Notes under the pieces: generated by a model
Database searches by the model: none
Seen by the model: the letters and a program-made list of their open reading frames with translations, nothing else
What the model was told of the DNA's origin: nothing
Program-made: the position numbers and the translations under genes
Shown: positions 26,259 through 34,053 of the stretch, piece after piece
Layout of the letters: each line of letters begins with the position of its first letter
Position numbering within the stretch: the first letter of the stretch is position 1
Assembly (NCBI GenBank): GCA_029070945.1
Contig: JAIEBK010000185.1
Span: 1 to 34,053, forward strand
DNA length: 34,053 bases
Direction: 5' to 3'
DNA from: Muribaculaceae bacterium
GTDB taxonomy: Bacteria > Bacteroidota > Bacteroidia > Bacteroidales > Muribaculaceae

Positions 26259-27108
26259 ACATAAGGCACAGGGCCGTATAATGCTCTCTGAAATCAACTG
26301 AGGCTTCCATCGCGCTTTCCTTGTCCTTGAAAAGGCCGAATACAGTCGAACCCGATCCTGACATTGAAGCATATTCCGCACCGTTGGCAAGAAGCCGATC
26401 CTTTATATCCGAGAGCACTTCATGATTTGGGAAAAGCGAACCTTCAAAGTCATTTACCATGCGCCCCTGCCACTCCTTGGGGGCAAGGTTTATTGTCTCT
26501 CTAAGTGAAAACAGAGGAAGACATGGTGTCACTCCCGCGAATGCCTCCTTTGTTGAAATGTAGAGATCAGGCTTAACGAGCAGACACCACCATCCTGAAA
26601 GATCGAGACCGACAGGTGTAAGCCTCTCTCCTACTCCTTCGGCATAGCACGGTCTGTTGTATATAAAGAATGGACAGTCAGCTCCAAGCTTCAAAGCCAT
26701 ATCCACGAGCTGAGCGTCGGAGAAGGGGAAACCGTTCATTTCATTAAGCGTACACAGAACAGCGGAAGCGTCGGCACTCCCTCCTCCAAGACCGGCGCCG
26801 TCTGGCAGATGCTTTTCAAGATGTATTCTGCAGTCAGACATATCCGGATAATTGTCCTTAAATATCCTCCAGGCTTTATACACGAGATTCTTTTCCAAAG
26901 GACAATCCACCTTTCTTCCGGTAAATATAAAATCGGTTGTCTCCGCTTCGGTTATCTCCAGAATATCGCAGAATGGCTCCGGATTTACAGGCGTACCATT
27001 GTATTTACCTACGGGATAGAAAATGGTCTGAAGATCATGATAGCCGTCCGGGCGCTTTCTTACTATATTTAGGCCAAGATTCAACTTGGCATTTACAAAC
27101 TTTACCAT
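26257..27108 (-). CDS. ispE: 4-diphosphocytidyl-2-C-methyl-D-erythritol kinase
   Basis: This encodes 283 residues of a GHMP kinase that phosphorylates CDP-methylerythritol in the MEP route to isoprenoid precursors, in the cytoplasm. The ATP-binding loop PDGAGLGGGSADASA lies at 102-116. The catalytic pair corresponds to Lys8 (NAKLNLGL) and Asp144 (LGADCPFF), and the GHMP C-terminal motif MSGSGSTVFGLF is near 249-260. The length matches the family. It lies 23 bases downstream of the MATE gene, with a heptamer array in the gap, so the two probably form an operon read from the divergent promoter near 28450-28486. Confidence 0.95.
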   Translation of the reverse strand: MVKFVNAKLNLGLNIVRKRPDGYHDLQTIFYPVGKYNGTPVNPEPFCDILEITEAETTDFIFTGRKVDCPLEKNLVYKAWRIFKDNYPDMSDCRIHLEKHLPDGAGLGGGSADASAVLCTLNEMNGFPFSDAQLVDMALKLGADCPFFIYNRPCYAEGVGERLTPVGLDLSGWWCLLVKPDLYISTKEAFAGVTPCLPLFSLRETINLAPKEWQGRMVNDFEGSLFPNHEVLSDIKDRLLANGAEYASMSGSGSTVFGLFKDKESAMEASVDFREHYTALCLM

Positions 27109-27115
27109 TATCTTA

Positions 27116-27136
27116 ATTTAGAATGTAGAATTTAGA
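27116..27136 (-). repeat. Heptamer array at the MATE/ispE junction
   Basis: On the plus strand three units are in register: ATTTAGA, ATGTAGA, ATTTAGA, with a weaker fourth (ATTTTGG). On the coding strand the MATE stop codon (27134-27132) lies inside the array. The units contain both TTA and TAG, so they hold stop codons on both strands. Confidence 0.6.
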
Positions 27137-28451
27137 ATTTTGGAATACGGAAGAGAGTGATGAGGATGATGGAGCGGAGTGCAAGATAGCTTGTAAAGGA
27201 CATCCAAAGCATCCACTGTGTATGGCTGACAGTGTGCAGCAGCACTGCAAACAGCCCTACGCCACAGAGTGTCGATATCAACATGGGGCGCGTCCTTGTA
27301 AGTCCGATATAAAAACCATCGTAAATAAATGCCGCCGCTCCGGCTATAGGCAATAAAGATACCCAGATACGGCATTCCCGTACGCAAGACATGACTGCAG
27401 TGGAATCGCTCAGCAGACTGACAATATACGGAAGCGCAAAGGTATATACAGCTGAGAAGACAAGAGTTATGCCTGCAGTCCATTTCAACAATGCCGCCAT
27501 AGACGTGCGAAGCATATATGTGTCTCCTGCTCCGGAATACCGGCCTATCATTGCCTCTCCCGTAAATGCGAATCCATCCATAAAATAGGAAAAAAATAAG
27601 AAAAGCTGATTAATTACGGCATTGGAACCTACCTCCGTGTCTCCCAAGCGGGCGCTATAGGCATAAAGCATCATAGTAAGAGCTATGAGGCAGGCCGACC
27701 TGAAAAACAGGTTGGAGTTGACGCTGAGCATCTGTCTCCAGCCCTGAAGTGAAAGAAAAATCCTACCGTCGGCCACAACCGGCACTTTATGTCTTCGGCA
27801 AAGACGGACCACTATCCAGAGCGCGGGAACAAGTATAAGCCACTGAGACGCGAGTGTTCCATACGCGATGCCCTCAAAACCGAGATTAAAGACATAGACA
27901 AGTATAAGTGTTGATACAACGTTTAGTACGCTCATACCTATATTGACGGCCATCGCCGATGCCGTAGACTGCATTCCTATCATCCATCCGGTGAGTGCAG
28001 TGAGCCCCATCTGAGGCAGCGCACCCATAATGCAGATGTTGAAATATCTGCCGGAAAGATCAGTTACCTCCGGTGAAGCACCCATAGCTTTCTGCAGCAC
28101 GCCGAGCATCGGGGAATGTATGCAGAAGATAAATATTCCTATAGCAACTGAAAGAGCTACAGAGTTACGCAGGCTCATACCCATCCCCCGACAGTCGCCG
28201 GCTCCATAATATGTGGCAGTGATTCCCGACGTTCCGGCACGAAGAAAGCTGAAGAGCCAATACATGGTAGTGATCATGACGGAACCGATAGCGATTCCTG
28301 CCAGATAACGCTCACCATCCATGTGTCCGGCCACAGCAGTATCACACAGTCCGAGCAGAGGCACCGATACATTACTCAGCACCGTAGGGACAGTCATCAG
28401 TAGTATTTTACGGTTTAGCGATCTTTTTTCACCGGATTTTTCACTTATCAT
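27132..28451 (-). CDS. MATE family efflux transporter (DinF-like)
   Basis: This encodes 439 residues with about 12 hydrophobic helices in two similar halves. The N-terminal helix region VPTVLSNVSVPLLGLCDTAV followed by AGHM is the classic MATE start and closest in feel to the DinF/NorM branch. MATE proteins export cationic drugs or metabolites using a Na+ or H+ gradient; the substrate here is unknown. I chose the ATG at 28451: the frame continues 47 codons upstream, but that would cross the divergent promoter and run into the neighbour. The C-terminal end overlaps a heptamer array. The gene is divergent from the DUF3822-like gene, 78 bases away. Confidence 0.88.
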   Translation of the reverse strand: MISEKSGEKRSLNRKILLMTVPTVLSNVSVPLLGLCDTAVAGHMDGERYLAGIAIGSVMITTMYWLFSFLRAGTSGITATYYGAGDCRGMGMSLRNSVALSVAIGIFIFCIHSPMLGVLQKAMGASPEVTDLSGRYFNICIMGALPQMGLTALTGWMIGMQSTASAMAVNIGMSVLNVVSTLILVYVFNLGFEGIAYGTLASQWLILVPALWIVVRLCRRHKVPVVADGRIFLSLQGWRQMLSVNSNLFFRSACLIALTMMLYAYSARLGDTEVGSNAVINQLFLFFSYFMDGFAFTGEAMIGRYSGAGDTYMLRTSMAALLKWTAGITLVFSAVYTFALPYIVSLLSDSTAVMSCVRECRIWVSLLPIAGAAAFIYDGFYIGLTRTRPMLISTLCGVGLFAVLLHTVSHTQWMLWMSFTSYLALRSIILITLFRIPKF

Positions 28452-28538
28452 AGTGCAAAGTTGAAAAAAAAATGTGAAACAGACAAGCGATAAGTTGTTT
28501 TTAGTCGGATTTATTGTTAATTTTGCACTATGAGTGAA
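28440..28538. promoter_or_regulatory. Divergent promoter with an inverted duplication covering both starts
   Basis: Plus strand: TTG 28495-28497, 20 bases, TAATTTTG 28518-28525, with ATG at 28530. Minus strand: TTG (28486-28484), 20 bases, CAACTTTG (28463-28456, one mismatch), with ATG at 28451. Both ATGs lie where transcription should start, so both mRNAs should be leaderless. TTTGCACTATG is identical on both sides (28449-28459 inverted, 28522-28532) and the match goes on through AGTGAA of the coding region, apart from one extra codon (ATA) on the MATE side. Confidence 0.7.
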
Positions 28539-29360
28539 CAGATACCCCCTTACGGCAACCGATCGGAACTGCTCGACACCGGACAGTGGCATCTTGCCGT
28601 CGATATATCGAAGTATGGATTCGGTGCATGGCTGCTTCCCGACTCATCTCTCGGGAGAGCACCGCGCGTCATAATCCGGCAGTCTTGGCATCCTTCTGAA
28701 GAAGGACTCCTCGGCAGGATAGAAGATGCCGTCTACGACAATCCTACGGTGCTTGACGACTATTCAGCCGACATCATCGTAGAGAGCGACCGGCAGATAT
28801 GGCTCCCGTCCACTCTTTATCCCACCGACGAGGACTGCGCCGAAGCCTACGTCTCAGTCTATGGAGGAGACATACTGGATGTAATGGTCAACGAGACAGG
28901 AAACGAAAAGTGTGCCTACATGCTCACGCCGGGACTTAAATCGTTTATGCAGCGGTCTTTTCCGGGAGCACGCGTATGGAGCCAGCAGGCCCTTCTCCGA
29001 GGAGCCTCCACCCAGCCTCACGACTCATTTAAAAGTCTTATCGACATAAGAGAGGATTCAGCAGACATCATCCTCCTATGTCGCGGGGAGCTTCTATGTG
29101 CCTCAACACACATTTGGAAAACTGAAACTGACTTAGCTTATATAATCCTGAACATGCTTCAGACATATGAAGCACCCTCGGCTGAGACCGAGATTGCTTT
29201 CAGTGGAAGGCGCGAAATAAGGCAGAATCTGGGAAAGACACTGACTCCCTATTTTAAGTCAATCAGCCAGAAAAACCATGATCTGGACGGCAAGGAAATT
29301 CCTACCGCTGTCTATCTGGCCATCAACAGAAAGGAAAGATATGCGTATCATACGAGGTAA
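28530..29360 (+). CDS. DUF3822-like protein
   Basis: This encodes 276 residues with no signal peptide or membrane helix, so it is cytoplasmic. The N-terminal strand LAVDISKYGFGAWLLPD and a second motif region near residues 180-200 (SADIILLCRGELLCAST) fit the DUF3822 family, which I know as a Bacteroidetes-specific family usually encoded directly before rsmD. The repeated beta-strand layout is suggestive of an actin/ASKHA-like fold, but that is inference. Its end overlaps rsmD by 20 bases, so translation is likely coupled and a link to ribosome or rRNA maturation is possible. Function is unknown. Confidence 0.75.
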   Translation: MSEQIPPYGNRSELLDTGQWHLAVDISKYGFGAWLLPDSSLGRAPRVIIRQSWHPSEEGLLGRIEDAVYDNPTVLDDYSADIIVESDRQIWLPSTLYPTDEDCAEAYVSVYGGDILDVMVNETGNEKCAYMLTPGLKSFMQRSFPGARVWSQQALLRGASTQPHDSFKSLIDIREDSADIILLCRGELLCASTHIWKTETDLAYIILNMLQTYEAPSAETEIAFSGRREIRQNLGKTLTPYFKSISQKNHDLDGKEIPTAVYLAINRKERYAYHTR

Positions 29361-29895
29361 ATACGGCAAGCGCCGCTTCGACGTGCCCCATAACATCACG
29401 GCACGTCCCACCACGGATTTCGCCAAGGAAAACATCTTCAATGTAATAGAAAATATAGTGGATATCGACGGAGAAGAGGTGCTCGACCTGTTTGCTGGCA
29501 CAGGTGCGATAAGTCTGGAATTCCTCTCTCGTGGTGCCCGCTCGGTGACATCGGTGGAAATGGCGGCTACACAGGCCAATTTCATCAGAAGCGTCAAGGA
29601 AAAGCTCGGCGACGATGCTTTGCGGGTGATACGCGGCGATGTATTCAAGTTTCTGACGTCCGCAAAAAAGCCATACGACATCGTATTTGCCGATCCGCCC
29701 TACGACCATCCGAGATTTGACGAAATACCGGCTCTTATCCTGAATTCCGGTGCGGTCAAGCCGGGGACTCTCGTTATAGTGGAGCATAGCGCCAGGCATG
29801 ATTTCTCCGCATTGCCCGGCTTCGAACAGCACCGTGCCTACGGATCAGTAAACTTCTCGATATTCCGCAAACCGATGCCGGCCGAAAACTACTGA
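29341..29895 (+). CDS. rsmD: 16S rRNA (guanine966-N2)-methyltransferase
   Basis: This encodes 184 residues. The N-terminal MRIIRGKYGKRR and ARPTTDFAKENIFN are typical of RsmD. The SAM-binding motif I is DLFAGTGAISLEFLSRGA (49-66), and the catalytic DPPY is at 118-121. The enzyme methylates G966 in 16S rRNA during small-subunit assembly. I start at ATG 29341 because it opens the conserved MRIIRG sequence; the frame is open 21 codons further up but that part has no similarity I recognise. It overlaps the DUF3822-like gene by 20 bases. Confidence 0.93.
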   Translation: MRIIRGKYGKRRFDVPHNITARPTTDFAKENIFNVIENIVDIDGEEVLDLFAGTGAISLEFLSRGARSVTSVEMAATQANFIRSVKEKLGDDALRVIRGDVFKFLTSAKKPYDIVFADPPYDHPRFDEIPALILNSGAVKPGTLVIVEHSARHDFSALPGFEQHRAYGSVNFSIFRKPMPAENY

Positions 29896-29897
29896 TA

Positions 29898-29946
29898 ATT
29901 ATGCATCCTGCATTATGAATTATGCATTATGAATTATGCATTATGA
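29898..29946 (+). repeat. Heptamer tandem array between rsmD and ribBA
   Basis: Seven 7-base units are in perfect register: ATTATGC, ATCCTGC, ATTATGA, ATTATGC, ATTATGA, ATTATGC, ATTATGA. The last five alternate strictly between GA and GC endings, so the higher-order period is 14. TGA at 29916, 29930 and 29944 closes all three forward frames, and every TTA gives TAA on the reverse strand. Confidence 0.85.
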
Positions 29947-29957
29947 ATTTAAGAACT

Positions 29958-31172
29958 ATGGATAAAGATATAAGACTGGATAGTATTGAAGACGCAATAG
30001 AAGATTTCAGAAAGGGAAATTTCGTGATTGTGGTAGACGATGAAGACCGCGAAAACGAAGGAGACCTCATCATAGCAGCTGAGAAAATAACACCCGAGCA
30101 GGTCAATTTCATGCTGCAGCATGCGAGAGGAGTGCTCTGCGCTCCACTGACCATGAAAAGATGCAAGGAACTGAAACTCGGTTTTCAGGTGGAGGAAAAC
30201 ACCTCCATGCTTGGCACTCCCTTCACTGTGACCGTCGATAAGCTCGAAGGATGCTCCACAGGAGTAAGTGCCCATGACAGAGCCGCTACGCTTAACGCGC
30301 TCGCCGACCCTAAATCGACTCCCGAGACATTCGGACGCCCCGGACACATCAATCCGCTTTACGCTCAGGACCGCGGAGTGCTCGAACGCGCAGGGCATAC
30401 GGAAGCGGCCGTCGATCTTGCACGCCTTGCAGGTCTCGAACCTGCCGGAGTGCTCATGGAAATCATGAATGAAGACGGAACAATGGCCCGGCTGCCACAA
30501 CTCCGCAAACTTGCCGACGAATGGGGAATGAAACTCATAAGCATACGTGATCTTATATCATACAGACTGCAAAACGACAATCTGCTTGAAAAGGGAGAGG
30601 AAGTGGACATGCCTACAGCTTACGGACATTTCCGTCTTGTTCCGTTCCGTCAGAAAGACAACGGACTTGAGCACATAGCCCTTATCAAAGGGGATGTATC
30701 CAACGGAGATCCCGTTCTTGTCCGCGTCCATAGCAGTTGCGCCACCGGGGACATATTCGGGTCCATGCGTTGCGAATGCGGCGAACAGCTCCACAAAGCA
30801 ATGGAGCTTATAGAAAAAGAAGGACGTGGAGCGATAGTATATCTCAACCAGGAAGGACGTGGTATCGGGCTCATGGACAAAATCAAGGCATACAAACTGC
30901 AGGAAGAGGGTCTCGACACTGTAGATGCAAACCTGCACCTCGGTCACAAAGCAGACGAACGCAACTATGGAGTTGGCGCCTCCATCCTGCATGCACTCGG
31001 CATTAGGAAAATGCGCCTCATGAGCAATAATCCCATGAAGAGAATCGGACTGGAGGGATTCGGAATAGAAACAGTGGAGAACGTTCCCCTCGAAGTGCAA
31101 CCCAACAAATATAACCGCTTCTATATGCACACCAAAAAGGAACGCATGGGACACGAACTGAAACTAAGCTGA
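29958..31172 (+). CDS. ribBA: Bifunctional DHBP synthase / GTP cyclohydrolase II (riboflavin)
   Basis: This encodes 404 residues combining the two entry enzymes of riboflavin synthesis. The RibB half (1-200) has [11 protein letters not shown] (27-37), [19 protein letters not shown] and [14 protein letters not shown]. The RibA half has the zinc ligands Cys261, Cys272 and Cys274 ([19 protein letters not shown]), [10 protein letters not shown] and [17 protein letters not shown] start at ATG 29958, since an in-frame ATG 12 codons upstream lies inside the heptamer array. No FMN riboswitch is present in the 62-base spacer after rsmD. Only two bases separate it from the S9 peptidase gene. Confidence 0.96.
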   Translation: MDKDIRLDSIEDAIEDFRKGNFVIVVDDEDRENEGDLIIAAEKITPEQVNFMLQHARGVLCAPLTMKRCKELKLGFQVEENTSMLGTPFTVTVDKLEGCSTGVSAHDRAATLNALADPKSTPETFGRPGHINPLYAQDRGVLERAGHTEAAVDLARLAGLEPAGVLMEIMNEDGTMARLPQLRKLADEWGMKLISIRDLISYRLQNDNLLEKGEEVDMPTAYGHFRLVPFRQKDNGLEHIALIKGDVSNGDPVLVRVHSSCATGDIFGSMRCECGEQLHKAMELIEKEGRGAIVYLNQEGRGIGLMDKIKAYKLQEEGLDTVDANLHLGHKADERNYGVGASILHALGIRKMRLMSNNPMKRIGLEGFGIETVENVPLEVQPNKYNRFYMHTKKERMGHELKLS

Positions 31173-31174
31173 AA

Positions 31175-34036
31175 ATGAAAAAAAGTTATTACGCATTCGC
31201 AGCTCTCTCCTTAATAGTAGCTTTCTCGGCCGATGCCAAGAAAGCACTTGACCACACATGTTTCGACGACTGGAAAAAAGTGACCAACCATTCGCTCAGT
31301 AATGACGGCAAATGGGCGGTATTCAGCGTAAATCCTCAGGAGGGTGACGGAATACTCACCTTCAGAAGCACCACCGGCGGGAAAGCGATAGAGATACCCC
31401 GAGGCTATGACGCGGAATTCACGTCAGACAGCAGATGGGGCGTAGCGAAGATAAAGCCTCTCTTCAAGGATACCCGGCAGGCAAAGATAGACAAGAAGAA
31501 GAACTTCGACATGCCTCAGGACTCCCTTGCCATAATAGAACTGAAGACAGGCAGCGTGACGAAAATTCCGCTCGTCAAAGGGTTCAGGATAGGTGAAAAA
31601 GGGGGTGATTGGGTCGCATACAGCAGCTGTGACACCACAGTCACTAAAGAAATGAAGCTCTCCGACAAGAAAGCAGGACTTCCTCTGGTGGTCAGAAATC
31701 TGCCGACCGGAGAATCAAAGGTATATCCCTACATAGGTGAATATACATTCAGTGAAGACGGACGCAAAATCGCAGCGATAGTCAGGCCGGCGGCTAAAGA
31801 CACGACCTACAGTAAGGGAATCAGGGTGATTTATCTCCCCGAAGGAAAGGACTTCATGCTCGATGAGGGAAAGAAACATTACGGCAAGCCTATATTTTCC
31901 ACTGATGGCCTGAAACTTGCTTATACTGCCACAAACGACAGTAATGACACAGGCACACGGCGTATGCAGCTCATGATGTCGTCTCTGTCATCCGAGCCTT
32001 CCGGTCCCAAGGAAATCAGTCTGGATATCACTACAGGAAACAGAGGTCCCAATCTTCAGCCACCGCATTCTTCAGACCCTGAGCTTCAGGAAAAACTTAT
32101 GAAGGAATGGCAGGAAAAAATGAATGCGAACGCGCCCCGGTCCCTTTATGTAAACCAATATTCGAAACCGACATTCAGCCATAACGGAAGCAGACTTATA
32201 ATAGGAGTCGCCCCTGAAGTCGCTCCTGACGACACTACTCTTGTAAGCTTCGAGCGTCCGAAACTTGACATCTGGCGCTGGGACGCTCCATTCACCCCTC
32301 CGCAGGAGAAAAGCAATCTTGACGAGCTGAAGGAAATGACCTTTCCGGTAGTCATTGATCTTGAAAGCGGAAGCTACAGGCTCCTGGACTCCAATCCACT
32401 CGCCACTGTCATATCTCCTGACCGCTGGGACGGTGAATGGGCCCTTCTCAGGGATCCGAGCCGGGATATCGTTAGCCAGCAATGGAACTACTATGCCCCG
32501 GAAAAGATAAGTGTCATAAATGTCAGCGACGGCCGGAAGAAGGAGATAGCTACGGTCTACGAAAGCACCGCAAAACTATCGCCTGAAGACAGGTTTGTCT
32601 ATTGGTTCAAGGATGGAAACTGGTATGCATATGAAATCGCAACAGATGTAATAACAAATGTCACGGAAAAGATCCCATATCCGGTATGGGATGAATCAGA
32701 CGACCATCCCGGAGTGCGTCAGGACTACGGGTTTGCTTCCTGGACAGAGGGAGATTCCCGGATGCTTGTCTATGACCGATATGACATATGGAGTGTGGAT
32801 CCGACAGGCAAACATGCTCCGGAATGCGTGACAAAAAGTTACGGACGTGATAACAACCTGAAGATTCGGTACAAGAATACACACGGCAAGGACAGAAGGT
32901 TCCTGAAGAAAGGAGACCTGATGACACTTACCCTCTTCAATTATAAGGATAAAAGAAACGGGCTCGCATCGATGAAATACGGCGTATCGGCCAAGCCGGA
33001 GAATGTATTGATAGATACGCTAAGCTTCACCCAGATTCGTCAGGCTCTCGACGCTCCGTCATTCTCTTTTGTAGAAGCCAATTTCTCCGTAATGCCGGAT
33101 GTATGGCTTGCACCTAAAGGAGTGTTCGCGAAGGCTGTAAAGGTGAGTGACTCAAATCCACAGGTGAAAGACTACAGTTGGGGAACGGCCCACCTCGTAA
33201 GCTGGCATGCCTATGACGGCACACTTTCTGACGGAGTGCTCTATGTGCCGGAAGATCTCGACCCCAATAAGAAATACCCGATGCTCTGTGTCTTCTATGA
33301 GACCGGTTCGGAAGATCTTTACCGGCATTACAACATGGAGCCATCCTGGAGCTGGGTAAACTATCCGTTTTACGTCAGCCGGGGATATGTGGTGTTCGTG
33401 CCCGATATCCACTACACGGCCGGTGTTCCGGGAGAATGTGCGTGGAACTTCGTATGCTCGGGTGCCGAAGCAATGTGTGACCGATATCCCTGGATCGACC
33501 GGGATAGAATCGGAATCGACGGTCAGAGCTGGGGAGGATATCAGACCGCCTATCTTGTGACGCGTACAAATATGTTCGCATGCGCAGGCAGCGGCGCCCC
33601 GGTCAGCAACATGACTTCGGCGTTTGGAGGCATACGTTGGGAAAGCGGAAGCTCACGTCAGGGACAGTATGAGCTCGGACAGAGCCGCATCGGCCGCAAC
33701 CTGTGGGAAGCTCCGGAATTATACATCGCAAACTCTCCCGTCTTCCATGCCGACCGTGTCGAGACACCCCTGCTGATAATGCACAATGATGAAGATGGTG
33801 CCGTACCCTGGTATCAGGGAATAGAGTTGTTCATGGCTCTCCGCAGGCTTCAGAAACCGGTATGGATGCTCCAGTACAACGGAGAAGCGCACAACCTTAA
33901 GGAACGTCGCAACAGAAAGGACATCACAGTGCGCCTTCAACAGTTTTTCGACCACTACCTCAAGGGAGACCCTATGCCGGAATGGATGAAAAACGGTGTT
34001 CCCATGACACGTAAAGGCCAGGAACTCGGCTACTAA
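31175..34036 (+). CDS. S9 family peptidase (prolyl oligopeptidase / DPP type), exported
   Basis: This encodes 953 residues. A signal peptide (MKKSYYAFAALSLIVAFSADA) directs export. Residues about 30-650 are beta-propeller-like, with many D..G....W repeats, and the C-terminal alpha/beta hydrolase carries the catalytic triad: Ser785 (GIDGQSWGGYQ), Asp874 (HNDEDGAVPW) and His906 (GEAHNL). S9 enzymes cleave short peptides, often after proline; this one is longer than typical DPP-IV-like bacterial forms (about 700), with the extra length in the propeller region. The gene starts two bases after ribBA, although no functional link to riboflavin is apparent. The exact specificity cannot be told from sequence alone. 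Confidence 0.9.
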   Translation: MKKSYYAFAALSLIVAFSADAKKALDHTCFDDWKKVTNHSLSNDGKWAVFSVNPQEGDGILTFRSTTGGKAIEIPRGYDAEFTSDSRWGVAKIKPLFKDTRQAKIDKKKNFDMPQDSLAIIELKTGSVTKIPLVKGFRIGEKGGDWVAYSSCDTTVTKEMKLSDKKAGLPLVVRNLPTGESKVYPYIGEYTFSEDGRKIAAIVRPAAKDTTYSKGIRVIYLPEGKDFMLDEGKKHYGKPIFSTDGLKLAYTATNDSNDTGTRRMQLMMSSLSSEPSGPKEISLDITTGNRGPNLQPPHSSDPELQEKLMKEWQEKMNANAPRSLYVNQYSKPTFSHNGSRLIIGVAPEVAPDDTTLVSFERPKLDIWRWDAPFTPPQEKSNLDELKEMTFPVVIDLESGSYRLLDSNPLATVISPDRWDGEWALLRDPSRDIVSQQWNYYAPEKISVINVSDGRKKEIATVYESTAKLSPEDRFVYWFKDGNWYAYEIATDVITNVTEKIPYPVWDESDDHPGVRQDYGFASWTEGDSRMLVYDRYDIWSVDPTGKHAPECVTKSYGRDNNLKIRYKNTHGKDRRFLKKGDLMTLTLFNYKDKRNGLASMKYGVSAKPENVLIDTLSFTQIRQALDAPSFSFVEANFSVMPDVWLAPKGVFAKAVKVSDSNPQVKDYSWGTAHLVSWHAYDGTLSDGVLYVPEDLDPNKKYPMLCVFYETGSEDLYRHYNMEPSWSWVNYPFYVSRGYVVFVPDIHYTAGVPGECAWNFVCSGAEAMCDRYPWIDRDRIGIDGQSWGGYQTAYLVTRTNMFACAGSGAPVSNMTSAFGGIRWESGSSRQGQYELGQSRIGRNLWEAPELYIANSPVFHADRVETPLLIMHNDEDGAVPWYQGIELFMALRRLQKPVWMLQYNGEAHNLKERRNRKDITVRLQQFFDHYLKGDPMPEWMKNGVPMTRKGQELGY

Positions 34037-34053
34037 TAAAACTACTAATAAAA
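34030..34053 (+). repeat. 12-base tandem duplication spanning the peptidase stop codon
   Basis: CTACTAATAAAA occurs twice without a gap. The first copy contains the peptidase stop (34034-34036) followed directly by a second in-frame TAA. The window ends at the end of the second copy, so the array may go on. Confidence 0.7.

Noticed and set aside
28452-28592. N-terminal extension of the MATE protein
   Set aside because: It would cross the divergent promoter and overlap the opposite gene; the extension looks unlike a MATE N-terminus.
29278-29340. Longer rsmD start
   Set aside because: The extra 21 residues have no RsmD character, while ATG 29341 opens the conserved MRIIRG motif.
29896-29957. 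FMN riboswitch before ribBA
   Set aside because: The spacer is 62 bases, nearly all heptamer repeat, far too short for the conserved aptamer.

Overview
The window looks like chromosome of a Bacteroidales bacterium. The evidence is the gene content (11-subunit complex I with fused nuoCD and no nuoEFG, ATP synthase genes in the order D-C-B-E-F-H-A-G, a DUF3822-like gene beside rsmD, a BspA-like leucine-rich protein), the lack of clear Shine-Dalgarno sequences, and promoters that fit the Bacteroides pattern TTG-N20-TAnnTTTG. A Muribaculaceae-like host is my guess from overall protein flavour; no 16S gene is present to test it. No tRNA, rRNA, CRISPR array, insertion sequence or phage gene was seen.

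Layout. (1) 70-6879, plus strand: a small one-pass membrane protein, a Spy/CpxP-like periplasmic protein and a 1938-residue alpha-2-macroglobulin-like envelope protein, tightly packed and closed by a strong terminator. This resembles an envelope-stress operon whose sigma factor would lie just left of the window. (2) 7060-24498, plus strand: one 18-gene block of about 17.4 kb in which the complete eight-gene F1Fo ATP synthase operon sits inside the complex I operon, between nuoH and nuoI. A consensus promoter lies before nuoA, and two tandem hairpins follow nuoN. (3) 24756-26087, minus strand: two solitary secreted proteins in AT-rich surroundings. (4) 26257-28451, minus strand: a MATE transporter followed by ispE. 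(5) 28530-34036, plus strand: DUF3822-like gene, rsmD, ribBA and an S9 family peptidase, divergent from the MATE gene.

How the parts work together. Complex I (NuoA, B, CD, H, I-N) moves protons using electrons from a donor other than NADH through NuoEFG, since those subunits are absent, and the adjacent ATP synthase uses the resulting proton gradient. Co-transcription would tie gradient maker and gradient user at fixed dosage. Two similar hairpins lie at the nuoH/atpD and atpA/atpG junctions and could tune segments of the long transcript. The right-hand genes are housekeeping (isoprenoid precursor synthesis, 16S rRNA methylation, riboflavin) plus peptide degradation.

The most unusual signals are not genes. 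Five gene junctions carry short tandem arrays of 7-base words, a different word at each site. Because 7 is not a multiple of 3 and the words contain stop codons, the three best arrays close all three forward frames. The MATE/DUF3822 divergent promoter is an inverted duplication reaching from the -7 boxes into the first codons, which predicts leaderless transcripts both ways. NuoM appears to lack a trans-membrane lysine that NuoL and NuoN keep, and AtpC lacks its regulatory C-terminal domain.
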